Shown here one piece after another: positions 16,672 through 25,967 of a stretch of 64,000 nucleotides of DNA. The notes under the pieces are model-generated. The model saw only the letters and a program-made list of their open reading frames with translations, did not search any database and was not told the origin of the DNA. The stretch spans positions 52,355 to 116,354 of the forward strand of contig CAMBQN010000006.1 in assembly GCA_945870025.1 (NCBI GenBank), read 5' to 3'. The position numbers were made by a program, and so were the translations under genes. Position 1 is the first letter of the stretch, and each line of letters opens with the position of its first letter. This DNA comes from Akkermansia muciniphila (GTDB lineage Bacteria; Verrucomicrobiota; Kiritimatiellia; RFP12; JAAYNR01).

Positions 16672-17847
16672 ATGAACACACCCCGCCGCATTCTGATTCT
16701 TGCCGGCGAACCTTCGGGCGACCTGCACGCCGCCGCCCTGATGACGGCGCTGCAGGCCCGGCTCGGCGCGTCCATTGAATTCCGCGGCTGCGGCGGTGAC
16801 GCCATGCGCGCCGCGGGCGCCTCCCTGCTCTACCACACCGATCAAACCGCCGTCATGGGTTTGGTTGAGGTGCTCAAGCAGATCCGGTTTTTTCGTGGCA
16901 TGATGCGGCGGATGCTGGCGGAACTGGATACCTGGCGACCCGATCTGGTGCTGACCGTGGACTACCCCGGCTTCAACACCCGTTTCGCCGCCGCCGCGCA
17001 TGACCGGGGCTATCCGACCGTTCATATGATCTGCCCGCAGGTGTGGGCGTGGCACCAGTCGCGCATCCCGAAACTCGCGCGGATTTTTGACCACCTGCTG
17101 GTTTTTCTCCCCTTCGAACCCGCCTGCTTCGCGGGGACCGCGCTTCCCGTCACCTTCGTCGGCCACCCGCTCGTGGATCGCGCGGCGGAGACCTTTGCCG
17201 AACCCGAAGCCCCGCTGCCGTGGGCAGGCGCCGCGCACCGTCTCGCCCTGCTCCCCGGCAGCCGCCGCAACGAAATTGCGCGCATTTTCCCGGACATGCT
17301 CGCCGCAGCAGCCCGGCTGGACGCCGGGTTGCCCGGCGGCTGCGCGTGCGTGGTGCCGACTCCCAGCCCGGCCATCCGAGCCTACGCCGAACAAGTGGCC
17401 GCAGCCACCCCGGAACGCCCGCCACGCCTGGCCTTTGTCGACGGCCAGGCCCGTCAGGTGCTGCGTCAGGCGCACGCCGCCATCGTCGCCTCCGGGACCG
17501 CAACCCTCGAAGCCTGCCTCATGCGCTGTCCGACCGTCCTCGTCTACCGCATGCACCCGTTCACCGCCTGGGTCTTCCGGAAGTTGGTCACCGGCACCCG
17601 ACATGCGGGGCTTGCCAACATCCTCGCCGAGCGGTGCGGCCTCTCGCGGGAGGCCGTCATGCCGGAGTTGCTGCAGGAGGCGTTCACGCCCGAACGGGCG
17701 GCGGCGGCGGTCCGGCCCTATCTTGCCGACCCAGCCGTCCGCACCCGCACCCTTGCCGCCTACGACGCGGTCAACCGCACCCTCGGCCCCGGCCAGGCCG
17801 CAGAGCATGCCGCTGCGGTGATTGGCGGCATCCTGAACCGCGCGTAG
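16672..17847 (+). CDS. lpxB: Lipid-A-disaccharide synthase
   Basis: 391 residues, GT19 family. Condenses UDP-2,3-diacylglucosamine with lipid X to the lipid A disaccharide at the inner membrane. 'ILAGEPSGDLHAA' at the N-terminus, 'FRGCGGDAM', 'VDYPGFN', 'CPQVWAW', 'FVGHPLVD', 'LLPGSRRNEI' and 'ASGTATLEA' are all diagnostic. ATG at 16672 is taken; a GTG at 16663 overlapping the lpxI stop is an alternative giving three more residues. Its substrate is made by the preceding gene. The stop is followed within 10 bp by a dispersed hairpin repeat. Confidence 0.95.
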   Translation: MNTPRRILILAGEPSGDLHAAALMTALQARLGASIEFRGCGGDAMRAAGASLLYHTDQTAVMGLVEVLKQIRFFRGMMRRMLAELDTWRPDLVLTVDYPGFNTRFAAAAHDRGYPTVHMICPQVWAWHQSRIPKLARIFDHLLVFLPFEPACFAGTALPVTFVGHPLVDRAAETFAEPEAPLPWAGAAHRLALLPGSRRNEIARIFPDMLAAAARLDAGLPGGCACVVPTPSPAIRAYAEQVAAATPERPPRLAFVDGQARQVLRQAHAAIVASGTATLEACLMRCPTVLVYRMHPFTAWVFRKLVTGTRHAGLANILAERCGLSREAVMPELLQEAFTPERAAAAVRPYLADPAVRTRTLAAYDAVNRTLGPGQAAEHAAAVIGGILNRA

Positions 17848-17856
17848 ATTCGGAGG

Positions 17857-18022
17857 CGCTTGCAAAACCTCCTTCGTCGGTTCTGCAAGCGCAGTATTCA
17901 GAAGCCAGTATTCAGTATTCAGAATTGGAACCCGCTCATGGGCTACGTGTACGATTATTCTGACTCCTGAATTCTGACTCCTGACTCCTCTCTTGCAAAC
18001 ACCCCAGCGGGGGTTTTGCAAG
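17857..18022. repeat. Hairpin-stutter-hairpin element between lpxB and serA (copy B)
   Basis: Hairpin 17857-17891 (CGCTTGCA/TGCAAGCG), then three CAGTATTCAG-type words, then CTGACTCCTGAATT-type words, then a second hairpin 17992-18022 (CTTGCAAA/TTTGCAAG plus CCCC/GGGG). The first 63 bp match 6896-6960 at about 61 positions. It sits between two convergent genes, where a bidirectional terminator would be expected. Confidence 0.8.
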
Positions 18023-18033
18023 CGCCTTCCCGG

Positions 18034-19611
18034 TCACAGCATGACGCACATCGCCGAATGGGCCTTGATTTCCCGGCCAATCTCGGCGACCAGCGTCTCC
18101 GCAACGGGCTGGTAGAGCTTAAAGATGGCCAGCGAGCGGTTGGTCCGCGTGTCGTGCGGATTGCGGATATCCTCGATATTGAAACCGGCGTCGGCAAGCT
18201 TGCGGCTGATCGTCGCGATCACGCCCGGACGATCATCGTAGAGGAAAAACAGCGTGGAGCCGTGCGGAACGAAGTAGAGGTGGTCGAACTCGTTGATCCG
18301 CGAGACCATCAGCACGCCTTCGGCAACCGTGCCGCGGACGCTGGTCCGTTTGAGCTGGTTGTCGGCCTGTTCGACGATCAGGTCAATGGTGATGGAATTG
18401 GCAAAACCCTTTTCCGGTTCGATCGCACGGTTGACGTAATCAATGCCCATCTCCTTGATAAACGCGGCGGCGGCCTTGTAGTCGTTGTAGCGGTCGAAGT
18501 CCTCCCAGATCCCGGAGAGGATGGGGACGAGCAGCCAGTTGGCGTAGGGTTCGAGCTGGCCGTAGAAGCTGGTTTCGATCATCGTGATGGGCAGCGAACG
18601 GCCGGAGAGCTCGCGGGTCACGCGCGAGAGGATGTAGGCCAGTTCGCAGTAGGTCTTATCAAGGCCCTCGGGGATGTCGCGGTTGACGATGTAGGTCGCC
18701 ACCCCCTTCTCATCCAGATCGATCAGCTCGCGCGCGGCGCGTTCGGCGGCGACGAAATTCGCCTCGTGCGTGCTGGCGCCGAGATGCGGCAGCATGATAT
18801 CGGCAATGTCGGCGATCGGCTTGGGGCCGGGCTCGTCCTTGGGATAGACGTCATTGAGCAGGCGGAGTTTTTTGGCGGCCTTGATCTCGCGCAGGGCGGC
18901 CTCGTCAATGATTCCCGCGCGGGCGCAGTTGACCAGCGTCGCGCCGGTCTTCATGAGGGCAAGCAGGTTACGACCGATCAGATTCTTGGTCCCTTCGCCG
19001 CCGGGGATGTGGAGCGTGACGATGTCGGACTCGCGAAACAGCTCGTCGAGCGTCACCGGCTCGATCCCGTACTCGCGCACCCGGTCACCCGGCACCAAGG
19101 GATCGAAGCCCAGCAGGCGGCACTCGAAACCCTTCAGGCGCTTGGCGACCAACCGGCCGATGTTGCCCAGACCGACGATGCCGATCGTCTTGCCCGTCAG
19201 CTCGCGGCCCATAAACGCCTTCTTCTCCCATTCGCCGCGCCGGGTCGATGCATCGGCGGGAATAATGAACCGGGCATCGGCGAGGATCAGGGCGATCACC
19301 TCTTCGGCCACGGCGTTGGCGTTCGCGCCGGGCGTGTTCATCACGTCGACGCCCCGTTTGCGGGCGTGCTTGGTGTCGATGGTGTCAAAACCGGCCCCCG
19401 CCCGCACGATCACCCGCAGATCGGGAAGCGAGTCAATCAATTCGGCCGTCACCTTCTCGCTGCGGACGATGAGCGCATACGCGTCGGGATGGGCCTTGGC
19501 GAGGTCCTCGATGGGCGTTTTGGCGTCCTGCACCACCACATAGCCGCCGTTGTTTTTGAGGACGTCGGTGGCCACCGAATCGAGCTTGGTCGGAATGAGT
19601 ACCTTTTTCAT
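18034..19611 (-). CDS. serA: D-3-phosphoglycerate dehydrogenase
   Basis: 525 residues from the ATG at 19611 ('MKKVLIPTKLDS'). First step of serine synthesis from 3-phosphoglycerate, NAD-dependent. NAD fold 'GIVGLGNIG', catalytic Arg in 'NCARAGIIDE', Glu in 'KDEPG', His in 'LPHLGAST'. The long C-terminal half holds the intervening (ASB) domain and an ACT domain ('LFFLYDDRPGVIATISRKL', 'NIEDI') for serine feedback, matching the long form of the enzyme. Convergent with lpxB. The weak Shine-Dalgarno region reads GGGACTATAAAAGC. Confidence 0.95.
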   Translation of the reverse strand: MKKVLIPTKLDSVATDVLKNNGGYVVVQDAKTPIEDLAKAHPDAYALIVRSEKVTAELIDSLPDLRVIVRAGAGFDTIDTKHARKRGVDVMNTPGANANAVAEEVIALILADARFIIPADASTRRGEWEKKAFMGRELTGKTIGIVGLGNIGRLVAKRLKGFECRLLGFDPLVPGDRVREYGIEPVTLDELFRESDIVTLHIPGGEGTKNLIGRNLLALMKTGATLVNCARAGIIDEAALREIKAAKKLRLLNDVYPKDEPGPKPIADIADIMLPHLGASTHEANFVAAERAARELIDLDEKGVATYIVNRDIPEGLDKTYCELAYILSRVTRELSGRSLPITMIETSFYGQLEPYANWLLVPILSGIWEDFDRYNDYKAAAAFIKEMGIDYVNRAIEPEKGFANSITIDLIVEQADNQLKRTSVRGTVAEGVLMVSRINEFDHLYFVPHGSTLFFLYDDRPGVIATISRKLADAGFNIEDIRNPHDTRTNRSLAIFKLYQPVAETLVAEIGREIKAHSAMCVML

Positions 19612-19706
19612 GCTTTTATAGTCCCATGGTTTTCTGCTATTCTGACGCGGTTTCAAGTCACGGTCCCCGGTGTCCCGGGGAAGGCCGCATCCGTATGAGG
19701 GTATAA

Positions 19707-20768
19707 ATGTACCATTCTGGACAACCGAGATCAAGATATCACGTGTTCGCGCGTGTGACGCGGATGCTGCTGGGGCTTCTGACGCTCGCGGCCGGACTGC
19801 CCGCAGCGGCCCAGCGCAACATGCCCGAGGATCCGTTGCCTGTCAACACGGTCGAAGGCCCAGCCATCGACCACAAGGAGCCGTCTTTCTTTGGCCGGCC
19901 GGTCGAGCGCACACCGGCGGCCCAGTGGCGGCGCGTGGAGCGGCTGGAGTCTGAAAAGAAGTTCAAAGCCGCACTTCATGCGGCGAACGCGCTGGTTCGT
20001 ACGTGGCACCATTCTCCAGAGGCGGCCCAGGCGCAGTTGGCTGTGGCCCGCCTGAACGAGGCCCGCAATAACCCCGCTGCCGCGTTTGACGAATACCAGT
20101 ACCTGATCGACCATTTTGTCGGACTGTTTCCCTTCCAGCCCGTCCTGGATCGGCAATACCAGATTGCGAACCATCTGCTCAAACCGCCCAAAACCTTCCT
20201 CGGCCTGGCGATGAACACGATGGCCGACGCCCGTGTCCGCTTCGAGCAGATCGTGCGCAATGCGCCCAATTGGGAACGGGCGCCCGATGCGTTGCTCAAG
20301 TCCGCCTCGTGCCACGAGCTGGATGACGACCCCATCGCGGCAGCCGATGCCTACGCGCACCTGCAGACGCGCTATCCCGCCGCGTCAGCCGCCGTGGCCG
20401 CAGCGGCCGAAGAGATCCGCATCCGGCGGGCCCTCGCCCAGAAATATCCCCAGGACGAGGCCATGACCCGCCGTGCGATCGCCTCCATTGACAGCGCCCT
20501 GAAAGCCTACGGGGGGCGGCTCAACCGCGACGAGTTGGCCGTCTGGCGGGCCGAATTGAAGGATGCGGCGATGAACCGCACCTACGCGCGGGCGGCGTTT
20601 TATGATGACACGCGCAAGCAGCCGCACGCGGCCCTCACCGCCTACCGCGAGTTTCTCCGCGTCTATCCCGATTCCCCTCACGCCGAAGCCGTCCGCAGCC
20701 GCATTCGCGAGCTGGAGGGCGCGACAACCGATTCATCCCTCTCAACCACCCCAGGAGTCACACCATGA
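19707..20768 (+). CDS. BamD/YfiO-like tetratricopeptide outer-membrane assembly protein
   Basis: 353 residues, GAGGG five bases before the ATG. N-terminal hydrophobic segment ('MLLGLLTLAAGLPAAAQ') is a signal peptide without an obvious lipobox Cys. Repeated helical pairs such as 'FKAALHAANALVRTWHHSPEAAQAQLAVARL', 'AFDEYQYLIDHF', 'AADAYAHLQTRYP' and 'ALTAYREFLRVYPDSPHAEAV' are TPR units like those of BamD, which helps insert beta-barrel proteins. The last codons overlap the next gene (ATGA), a LptE-like lipoprotein, so both serve the outer membrane. Specific BamD assignment is tentative because the protein is longer than BamD (about 245 residues). Confidence 0.75.
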   Translation: MYHSGQPRSRYHVFARVTRMLLGLLTLAAGLPAAAQRNMPEDPLPVNTVEGPAIDHKEPSFFGRPVERTPAAQWRRVERLESEKKFKAALHAANALVRTWHHSPEAAQAQLAVARLNEARNNPAAAFDEYQYLIDHFVGLFPFQPVLDRQYQIANHLLKPPKTFLGLAMNTMADARVRFEQIVRNAPNWERAPDALLKSASCHELDDDPIAAADAYAHLQTRYPAASAAVAAAAEEIRIRRALAQKYPQDEAMTRRAIASIDSALKAYGGRLNRDELAVWRAELKDAAMNRTYARAAFYDDTRKQPHAALTAYREFLRVYPDSPHAEAVRSRIRELEGATTDSSLSTTPGVTP

Positions 20769-21274
20769 AGAAAGCTGCCCTGCTCACGATTCTGGCCGGC
20801 TGCGTCTGCGCCGGCTGCGCGTCCTACCGCTTTGGCAACCCCATCCCGGAGAACCGCCGCCGGCTCGCCGTGCCGGTCTTTGCCAACACCATCAACCAGG
20901 CCGAGGCCGAGGCCGTGGTGACCGCGGCGCTCCGTCGTGAAATCATTCGCGACGGCTCGTTCACGCTGACCCCCGCCGACGGCGCGGCGCTGACCCTCAC
21001 GGGAACCGTCACGGGCTACACGGTCACGCCGCTCAGCTATGAGCAGAATACCAGCAGCACGCCGGTCGAATACCGCGCCACGCTTACGGCCGAGGTGACC
21101 CTCGTCGACGCCACCACCGGTGCCGTTGTGGTGACCGCCTTCACCCGGACGGCGGAAACAATCATTGTGGCGGGCGTTGATCTGCAGACCGCCAAGGCTT
21201 CGGCCCTGCACGACGCCGCGCAAAGACTGGCCCGTTCCATCCTTCTGGAGGCCGTCACCCGCTGCAGCAAATGA
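20765..21274 (+). CDS. LptE-like LPS-assembly lipoprotein
   Basis: 169 residues; ATGA overlap with the preceding gene and CAGGAG upstream. Signal peptide with lipobox ending 'CAGC' (Cys at about 19), then 'SYRFGNPIPENRRRLAVPVFANTI', 'EAVVTAALRREIIRDGSF', 'LTGTVTGYTVTPLSYE', the layout of LptE proteins that plug the LptD barrel and deliver LPS to the outer leaflet. LptD is not in the window. Consistent with lpxI/lpxB nearby. Confidence 0.75.
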   Translation: MKKAALLTILAGCVCAGCASYRFGNPIPENRRRLAVPVFANTINQAEAEAVVTAALRREIIRDGSFTLTPADGAALTLTGTVTGYTVTPLSYEQNTSSTPVEYRATLTAEVTLVDATTGAVVVTAFTRTAETIIVAGVDLQTAKASALHDAAQRLARSILLEAVTRCSK

Positions 21275-21369
21275 CCCTGCTTTTTTCATCGACTTGCATG
21301 CCGCGCATTTGACATACTGACCGTTCATTTATGGCGTGAACATCGGGCGACGGAGATGAAGGCTGATTT

Positions 21370-22584
21370 ATGGAACCACTGACACAGGTAACGGGCGGGG
21401 TCACTGCGGCGCGGGGTTTCCGCGCGGCGGGGGTCGAAGCCGCGATCAAATATCCGAATCGTAAGGATTTTGCGTTGCTGGTCTCGGACACGCCGGCCTC
21501 AGTTGCGGCGGTCTTCACGACCAACCGGGTGGCCGCAGCGCCGGTGCAACTGGATCGCGAGCGCGTCGCGGCGGGCCAGACCCGTGCCGTGGCGATCAAC
21601 AGCGGCTGCGCCAACGCCTGCACCGGCGAACAGGGGATGGCCGACGCGCGGGAGATGGCCGCAGCCGTGGCTGGCGCGCTGGGGATCGACGAGCGGCTCG
21701 TGCTGGTGTGCTCGACCGGCGTGATCGGCGTTACACTGCCGATGGCCCGCATCCGCGCCGGCGCGTCTCTGGCCGCCGCGGCGTTGAGTCCGACGGGCGG
21801 GGATGATGCCGCGCACGCGATCCTCACCACCGACACGGTCGATAAGCAGGTGGCGGTGCGACTGGAGATTGACGGCTGCGACGTGACCGTGGGCGGTATG
21901 TGCAAGGGCTCCGGGATGATCGAGCCGATGATGGCCACCCTGCTCGGGTTCGTCACCACCGATGCGGCGATCGGTGCGCGCGCCCTCGACACGGCGTTGC
22001 GCCAGGCCGTGGAGGTGAGCTTCAACCGGGTGGTGGTCGACGGCGACCGCAGCACCAACGACACCTTGATCGCGCTCGCCAACGGCGCTGCCGGAAACCG
22101 CGCACTCGACCCGGCCCATCCGCGCTGGGGCGCGTTTGTGGCCGCACTGACGCACGTCTGCACCGAGCTGGCGAAAAAGCTCGTGCTCGACGGCGAAGGC
22201 GCAACCAAATTTGTGACCGTCCGCGTGACGGGCGCCCGGAACGACGGCGACGCGCAGAAGGCGGCCCGGGCCGTCTCCAAGTCGGCGCTGGTCAAAACCG
22301 CTTGGTTCGGCAACGACCCCAACTGGGGGCGGGTCATCGCCGCCGTCGGTTATTCCGGCGCCGACGTTGACGACCAGCAGGCGCAGATCTACTACGGCGA
22401 TGTGTGCGCCTACGACCGCGGCCGGGTGGCCGATGCGGCACGGCTCAAGGAATTGCAGGCCGTCATGCGCCATCCGGCGTTTGACGTGACGGTGAATCTC
22501 AACCTCGGCACGGGAGCCGACACGATTTACACCTGCGACTTCTCCTATGACTATGTGAAGATCAACGCGGATTACACGACGTAA
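21370..22584 (+). CDS. argJ: Bifunctional glutamate N-acetyltransferase / N-acetylglutamate synthase
   Basis: 404 residues. Transfers acetyl from N-acetylornithine to glutamate, recycling acetyl in arginine synthesis. The self-cleavage nucleophile is Thr190 in 'MMATLLGF', preceded by 'MCKGSGMIEP'; also 'INSGCANACTG' and 'VCSTGVIG' (oxyanion hole), and 'NDPNWGRVIAAVGYSG' near the end. First of an arg run J-B-D-G on the plus strand. A TTGACA at 21309-21314 upstream may be part of its promoter, but no well-spaced -10 was found. Whether it also makes acetylglutamate de novo cannot be told from sequence. Confidence 0.96.
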   Translation: MEPLTQVTGGVTAARGFRAAGVEAAIKYPNRKDFALLVSDTPASVAAVFTTNRVAAAPVQLDRERVAAGQTRAVAINSGCANACTGEQGMADAREMAAAVAGALGIDERLVLVCSTGVIGVTLPMARIRAGASLAAAALSPTGGDDAAHAILTTDTVDKQVAVRLEIDGCDVTVGGMCKGSGMIEPMMATLLGFVTTDAAIGARALDTALRQAVEVSFNRVVVDGDRSTNDTLIALANGAAGNRALDPAHPRWGAFVAALTHVCTELAKKLVLDGEGATKFVTVRVTGARNDGDAQKAARAVSKSALVKTAWFGNDPNWGRVIAAVGYSGADVDDQQAQIYYGDVCAYDRGRVADAARLKELQAVMRHPAFDVTVNLNLGTGADTIYTCDFSYDYVKINADYTT

Positions 22585-22618
22585 ATCGGGACCGGCGCGC
22601 AGACCCGGCGCCACAGCC

Positions 22619-23497
22619 ATGCAGAAGTACATTGAAAAAGCCAACGTGCTGATTGAGGCGATGCCCTACATCCAGGACTTCAAGGGATGGGTGGTGCTCG
22701 TCAAGGTCGGCGGCAGCGTGATGGAGTCGGACGAAAACATCGAACGGCTCCTCACCGATATTGCCTTCATGAACACCGTCGGCATCCGGCCGGTACTGGT
22801 GCATGGCGGCGGCAAGGCGATTTCGCGGGGCATGGAACGGGCGGGGATCGTACCCCGTTTTGTGCAGGGGCTGCGCGTGACCTGCGCGGCGACCATCGGG
22901 GTAGTCGAGCAGGTGCTCAAGCAGGAGGTCAACGCCCAGGTGGTGCGCCTCCTGCAAAAGCACGGGGTCAATGCCCGGCCGCTGCACGGCGACTGGATCT
23001 TCCGTGCCGAGAAGAAGGCCGGCCGCGATCCGGCGACGGGCGAAGCACTCGACTGGGGCTATGTGGGCAACCCCGTCGCCGTGGACGCGCGCCCGGTGCG
23101 GGAGATGCTCGATGCGGGAATCCTCCCCGTGATCACACCGCTTGGCTCGGGGCCGGACGGTCAGTTGTACAACATCAATGCGGATACAGCCGCCGCGGCT
23201 CTGGCCATGGCGCTGAAGGTTCGCAAGTTGGCATTTATTTCGGATGTGCCGGGCTTGCTGCGGGACGTGACGGATGCGAAATCGCTCATCACGACGCTGC
23301 GAGTCGGCGAGGTGGCCGCGCTCAAACAGGCGGGTGTCGTGGGCGGCGGAATGCTGCCGAAATTGGACAGTTGTGTTGAGGCGATCCGCGCCGGGGTGGG
23401 CAAGGTCCACCTGATCGACGGCCGGATGGCGCATTCGCTGCTGCTCGAAGTGTTTACAAAAACAGGTGTAGGAACGGAGATCATTGCCGATGAGTAA
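22619..23497 (+). CDS. argB: Acetylglutamate kinase
   Basis: 292 residues, cytoplasmic. Phosphorylates N-acetylglutamate. 'VVLVKVGGSVM' and 'VLVHGGGKAIS' bind ATP and acetylglutamate; 'LYNINADTAAAALA' and 'GGGMLPKLDSC' are family signatures. Its N-terminal helix ('YIEKANVLIEAMPYI') is the type found in arginine-sensitive hexameric forms, so arginine feedback is likely. Starts 34 bp after argJ; its end overlaps argD by 8 bp. Confidence 0.96.
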   Translation: MQKYIEKANVLIEAMPYIQDFKGWVVLVKVGGSVMESDENIERLLTDIAFMNTVGIRPVLVHGGGKAISRGMERAGIVPRFVQGLRVTCAATIGVVEQVLKQEVNAQVVRLLQKHGVNARPLHGDWIFRAEKKAGRDPATGEALDWGYVGNPVAVDARPVREMLDAGILPVITPLGSGPDGQLYNINADTAAAALAMALKVRKLAFISDVPGLLRDVTDAKSLITTLRVGEVAALKQAGVVGGGMLPKLDSCVEAIRAGVGKVHLIDGRMAHSLLLEVFTKTGVGTEIIADE

Positions 23498-24686
23498 GAG
23501 CGCTGATATTGCCGCATTGTTCAACCAGTATGTCATGCACACGTATAGCCCCTCGGTCACCCTGACCAGCGGGCACGGCTGCAAAGTGCGCGACGCCGAT
23601 GGTAAGACCTATCTGGATTTCACGGCCGGCATCGCCGTGCTGAACGTGGGCCACACCCACGCCAAGGTCGTGAAGGCCGTGCAAGATCAGGCAGCCGCTC
23701 TGATCCACAGCTCGAACCTGTTTTACACGCCCAACCAGGCGCTGCTGGCGCAACGGCTCTCCAAGCTGTCGCTGGGCGGAAAATGCTTCTTCTGCAACTC
23801 CGGCGCCGAGGCCAATGAGGCCATGGTCAAGCTGGCCCGCCTGTGGGGTCACGAGAAGGGCAAATTTGAAGTGATCACCATGCGCAATTCGTTCCACGGC
23901 CGGACGCTGGCGATGTGCGCGGCGACGGGGCAGAGCAAGGTGCAGAAGGGTTTTGATCCCCTGCCCCTCGGCTTCGCTCATGCGGCGTTCAACGACCTCG
24001 AATCGGTGCGCGGCCTGGTCAACGCACGCACCGTCGCGGTGATGGTCGAAGCCGTACAGGGCGAGGGCGGACTGATCCCCGCGACCCCGGAATTCATGAC
24101 GGGCGTCCGCAAGCTGTGCGATGAGAAGGGGCTGCTCATGCTGTGCGACGAGATTCAGTGCGGCATGGGCCGGACCGGCCACTGGTTCGGCTGGCAGAAA
24201 TACGGCATCAAGCCCGACGCCTTCACGCTCGCCAAGAGCCTTGCCAGCGGCGTGCCGATGGGCGCGCTGGTCGCCGCGCCGAGCCTCTCCGATGTGTTCC
24301 ATCCGGGCAATCATGCGTCAACCTTCGGCGGAAACCCGTTGGCCTGCGCCACGGCGCTGGCCGTGATCGACGTGATCGAGGAAGAGGGGCTGGTCAAGCG
24401 CGCTGGCGAGGCGGGCGCGCTCTTCCGCGAAGGATTGCAGGCCCTGGTCGACAAATACGAGAAGGCGATTGAAGTCCGCGGCGAAGGCTTAATGCTCGGT
24501 CTGGTCGTCGAGGGACCCGCCAAGGACGTCGTCACCGCCTGCCGCGAAATGGGCCTGCTCTGCTGCACCGCAGGCGAGAACGTGGTCCGCTTTCTCCCGC
24601 CGCTCAACGCCAAGGACGACGAGCTGGAAGAGGCGCTGGAGATGGTCGGCGACGCGCTGGAACAGGTTTATCATCCGGAATCGTAA
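23490..24686 (+). CDS. argD: Acetylornithine aminotransferase
   Basis: 398 residues from the ATG at 23490 (GGAGA upstream); a TTG six bases earlier is in frame. Class III PLP aminotransferase: 'NSGAEANEAMVKLAR', 'NSFHGRTLAM', 'EAVQGEGG', 'LLMLCDEIQCGMGRTG', PLP lysine in 'FTLAKSLASG', and 'HASTFGGNPLACA'. Converts N-acetylglutamate semialdehyde to N-acetylornithine. The reductase argC, which would supply its substrate, is not in this run and must be elsewhere. Confidence 0.95.
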   Translation: MSKSADIAALFNQYVMHTYSPSVTLTSGHGCKVRDADGKTYLDFTAGIAVLNVGHTHAKVVKAVQDQAAALIHSSNLFYTPNQALLAQRLSKLSLGGKCFFCNSGAEANEAMVKLARLWGHEKGKFEVITMRNSFHGRTLAMCAATGQSKVQKGFDPLPLGFAHAAFNDLESVRGLVNARTVAVMVEAVQGEGGLIPATPEFMTGVRKLCDEKGLLMLCDEIQCGMGRTGHWFGWQKYGIKPDAFTLAKSLASGVPMGALVAAPSLSDVFHPGNHASTFGGNPLACATALAVIDVIEEEGLVKRAGEAGALFREGLQALVDKYEKAIEVRGEGLMLGLVVEGPAKDVVTACREMGLLCCTAGENVVRFLPPLNAKDDELEEALEMVGDALEQVYHPES

Positions 24687-24701
24687 GCGAAAGGCACACT
24701 C

Positions 24702-25943
24702 ATGGCGCTCACCCTGCACGATCTGAAACACGAAAAAGTGGGAGCCTGCGTGTCGGGCGGACTCGATAGCCGCACGATCGCCAAGGTGCTCACCGAAGAC
24801 GGCGTTGACGTTGTCGCGTTTACCGCCGATCTGGGACAGCCCGACGAAGTGGATATCGCCGACATCCGCAAACGGATGAAACCGTGCGGCGTCGACACGA
24901 TCCTCGTGGATCTCAAGCGGGAGATGGGCGAAGCCTGCTTTGAGGTGATCGAGGCTCAGGCGATGTACGACGGCGGCTACTGGAACTCCACCGGCATCGG
25001 CCGGGCCGTGACCGTCCGCGGCCTCATCGGCGCCATGCACAAGCAGAGATGCACCGTGTTGTCGCACGGCGCGACCGGCCGCGGCAACGACCAGATGCGC
25101 TTCGAACGCTACACCAATGTCCTCGCGCCGAAGATGAAGGTCTACGCCCCCTGGCGCGACCCCGAGCTCCTGGCGCTCTTTCCGGGGCGGACGCAAATGG
25201 CCGTCTATCTGGCGAGCTTCGGCATCCCCGCGCCAGCCGGCAAGAAGGACAAGAAGTATTCGACCGACGCCAACTTGGCGGGCCTGTCGCACGAGGCGGA
25301 GGATCTCGAGAGCATCGAGACGCCCATGACCATCGTCACGCCGACCATGGGCGTGTGGCCGATGCAGGCGCCGGACAAGCCCGAGAAGGTCACCATCCGC
25401 TTTGAGAAGGGGCGCGCTGTGGCGATCAACGGCAAGGCCGTCGATCCCGTGCGCGCCATGATCCTGGCCAACACCCTCGGCGGCCGCAACGGCGTCGGCA
25501 TGAAGCACGCCCTCGAAAACCGGATCATCGGCACCAAGAGCCGCGGCGTCTACGAGGCGCCGGGCATGGAGCTGCTCGGCACCGCCCTGCGCTTTCTCTA
25601 CCAGGCGGTGCTCGACCGGCGCGCGACCGCGCTGTTCCAGCAGCTCTCCAAGCTCGTGGCCGATCAGATCTACGACGGCCGCTACTACGACCCGATGACC
25701 CAGGCCGCGCGTGCCGCGATCCGGGTTTTCGCCCGTCCCGCGAGCGGCACCGTGGCCGTCTCGCTCTACAAGGGAAACATCTTTTTCCACGCGCTCAGCG
25801 ACTGCCCCGCCTCGCTCTATAATGAGGCCGATTCCTCGATGGAGGCCAGCAACGGCCTCAATCCGGTCAGCTCCCAGGGCTTTGCCGAAATTCAGAGCGT
25901 CGAAGCTCGCATGATGGCAGTAGCCCGGCAGATTCGGCTGTAA
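24702..25943 (+). CDS. argG: Argininosuccinate synthase
   Basis: 413 residues. Joins citrulline and aspartate with ATP. The PP-loop here reads 'CVSGGLDSRT' where most ArgG have 'AYSGGLDTS', and the next signatures 'GATGRGNDQMRFE', 'VYAPWRDPEL' and 'NSTGIGRAVTVRGL' are similarly diverged but recognisable; the C-terminal 'YDGRYYDP' and 'GTVAVSLYKGN' fit well. It is therefore a divergent ArgG subgroup but of normal length. Last gene of the arg run (15 bp after argD); argF and argH are absent from the window. Confidence 0.92.
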   Translation: MALTLHDLKHEKVGACVSGGLDSRTIAKVLTEDGVDVVAFTADLGQPDEVDIADIRKRMKPCGVDTILVDLKREMGEACFEVIEAQAMYDGGYWNSTGIGRAVTVRGLIGAMHKQRCTVLSHGATGRGNDQMRFERYTNVLAPKMKVYAPWRDPELLALFPGRTQMAVYLASFGIPAPAGKKDKKYSTDANLAGLSHEAEDLESIETPMTIVTPTMGVWPMQAPDKPEKVTIRFEKGRAVAINGKAVDPVRAMILANTLGGRNGVGMKHALENRIIGTKSRGVYEAPGMELLGTALRFLYQAVLDRRATALFQQLSKLVADQIYDGRYYDPMTQAARAAIRVFARPASGTVAVSLYKGNIFFHALSDCPASLYNEADSSMEASNGLNPVSSQGFAEIQSVEARMMAVARQIRL

Positions 25944-25967
25944 CCGGGAACATTTCGGGACGCAGTC

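Noticed and set aside
16063..18021. 652-codon minus-strand ORF opposite lpxI/lpxB
   Set aside because: Shadow of two certain genes; its N-terminus is translated stutter repeat.
18016..19698. 560-codon plus-strand ORF opposite serA
   Set aside because: Shadow of a certain gene; no start signal or family features.
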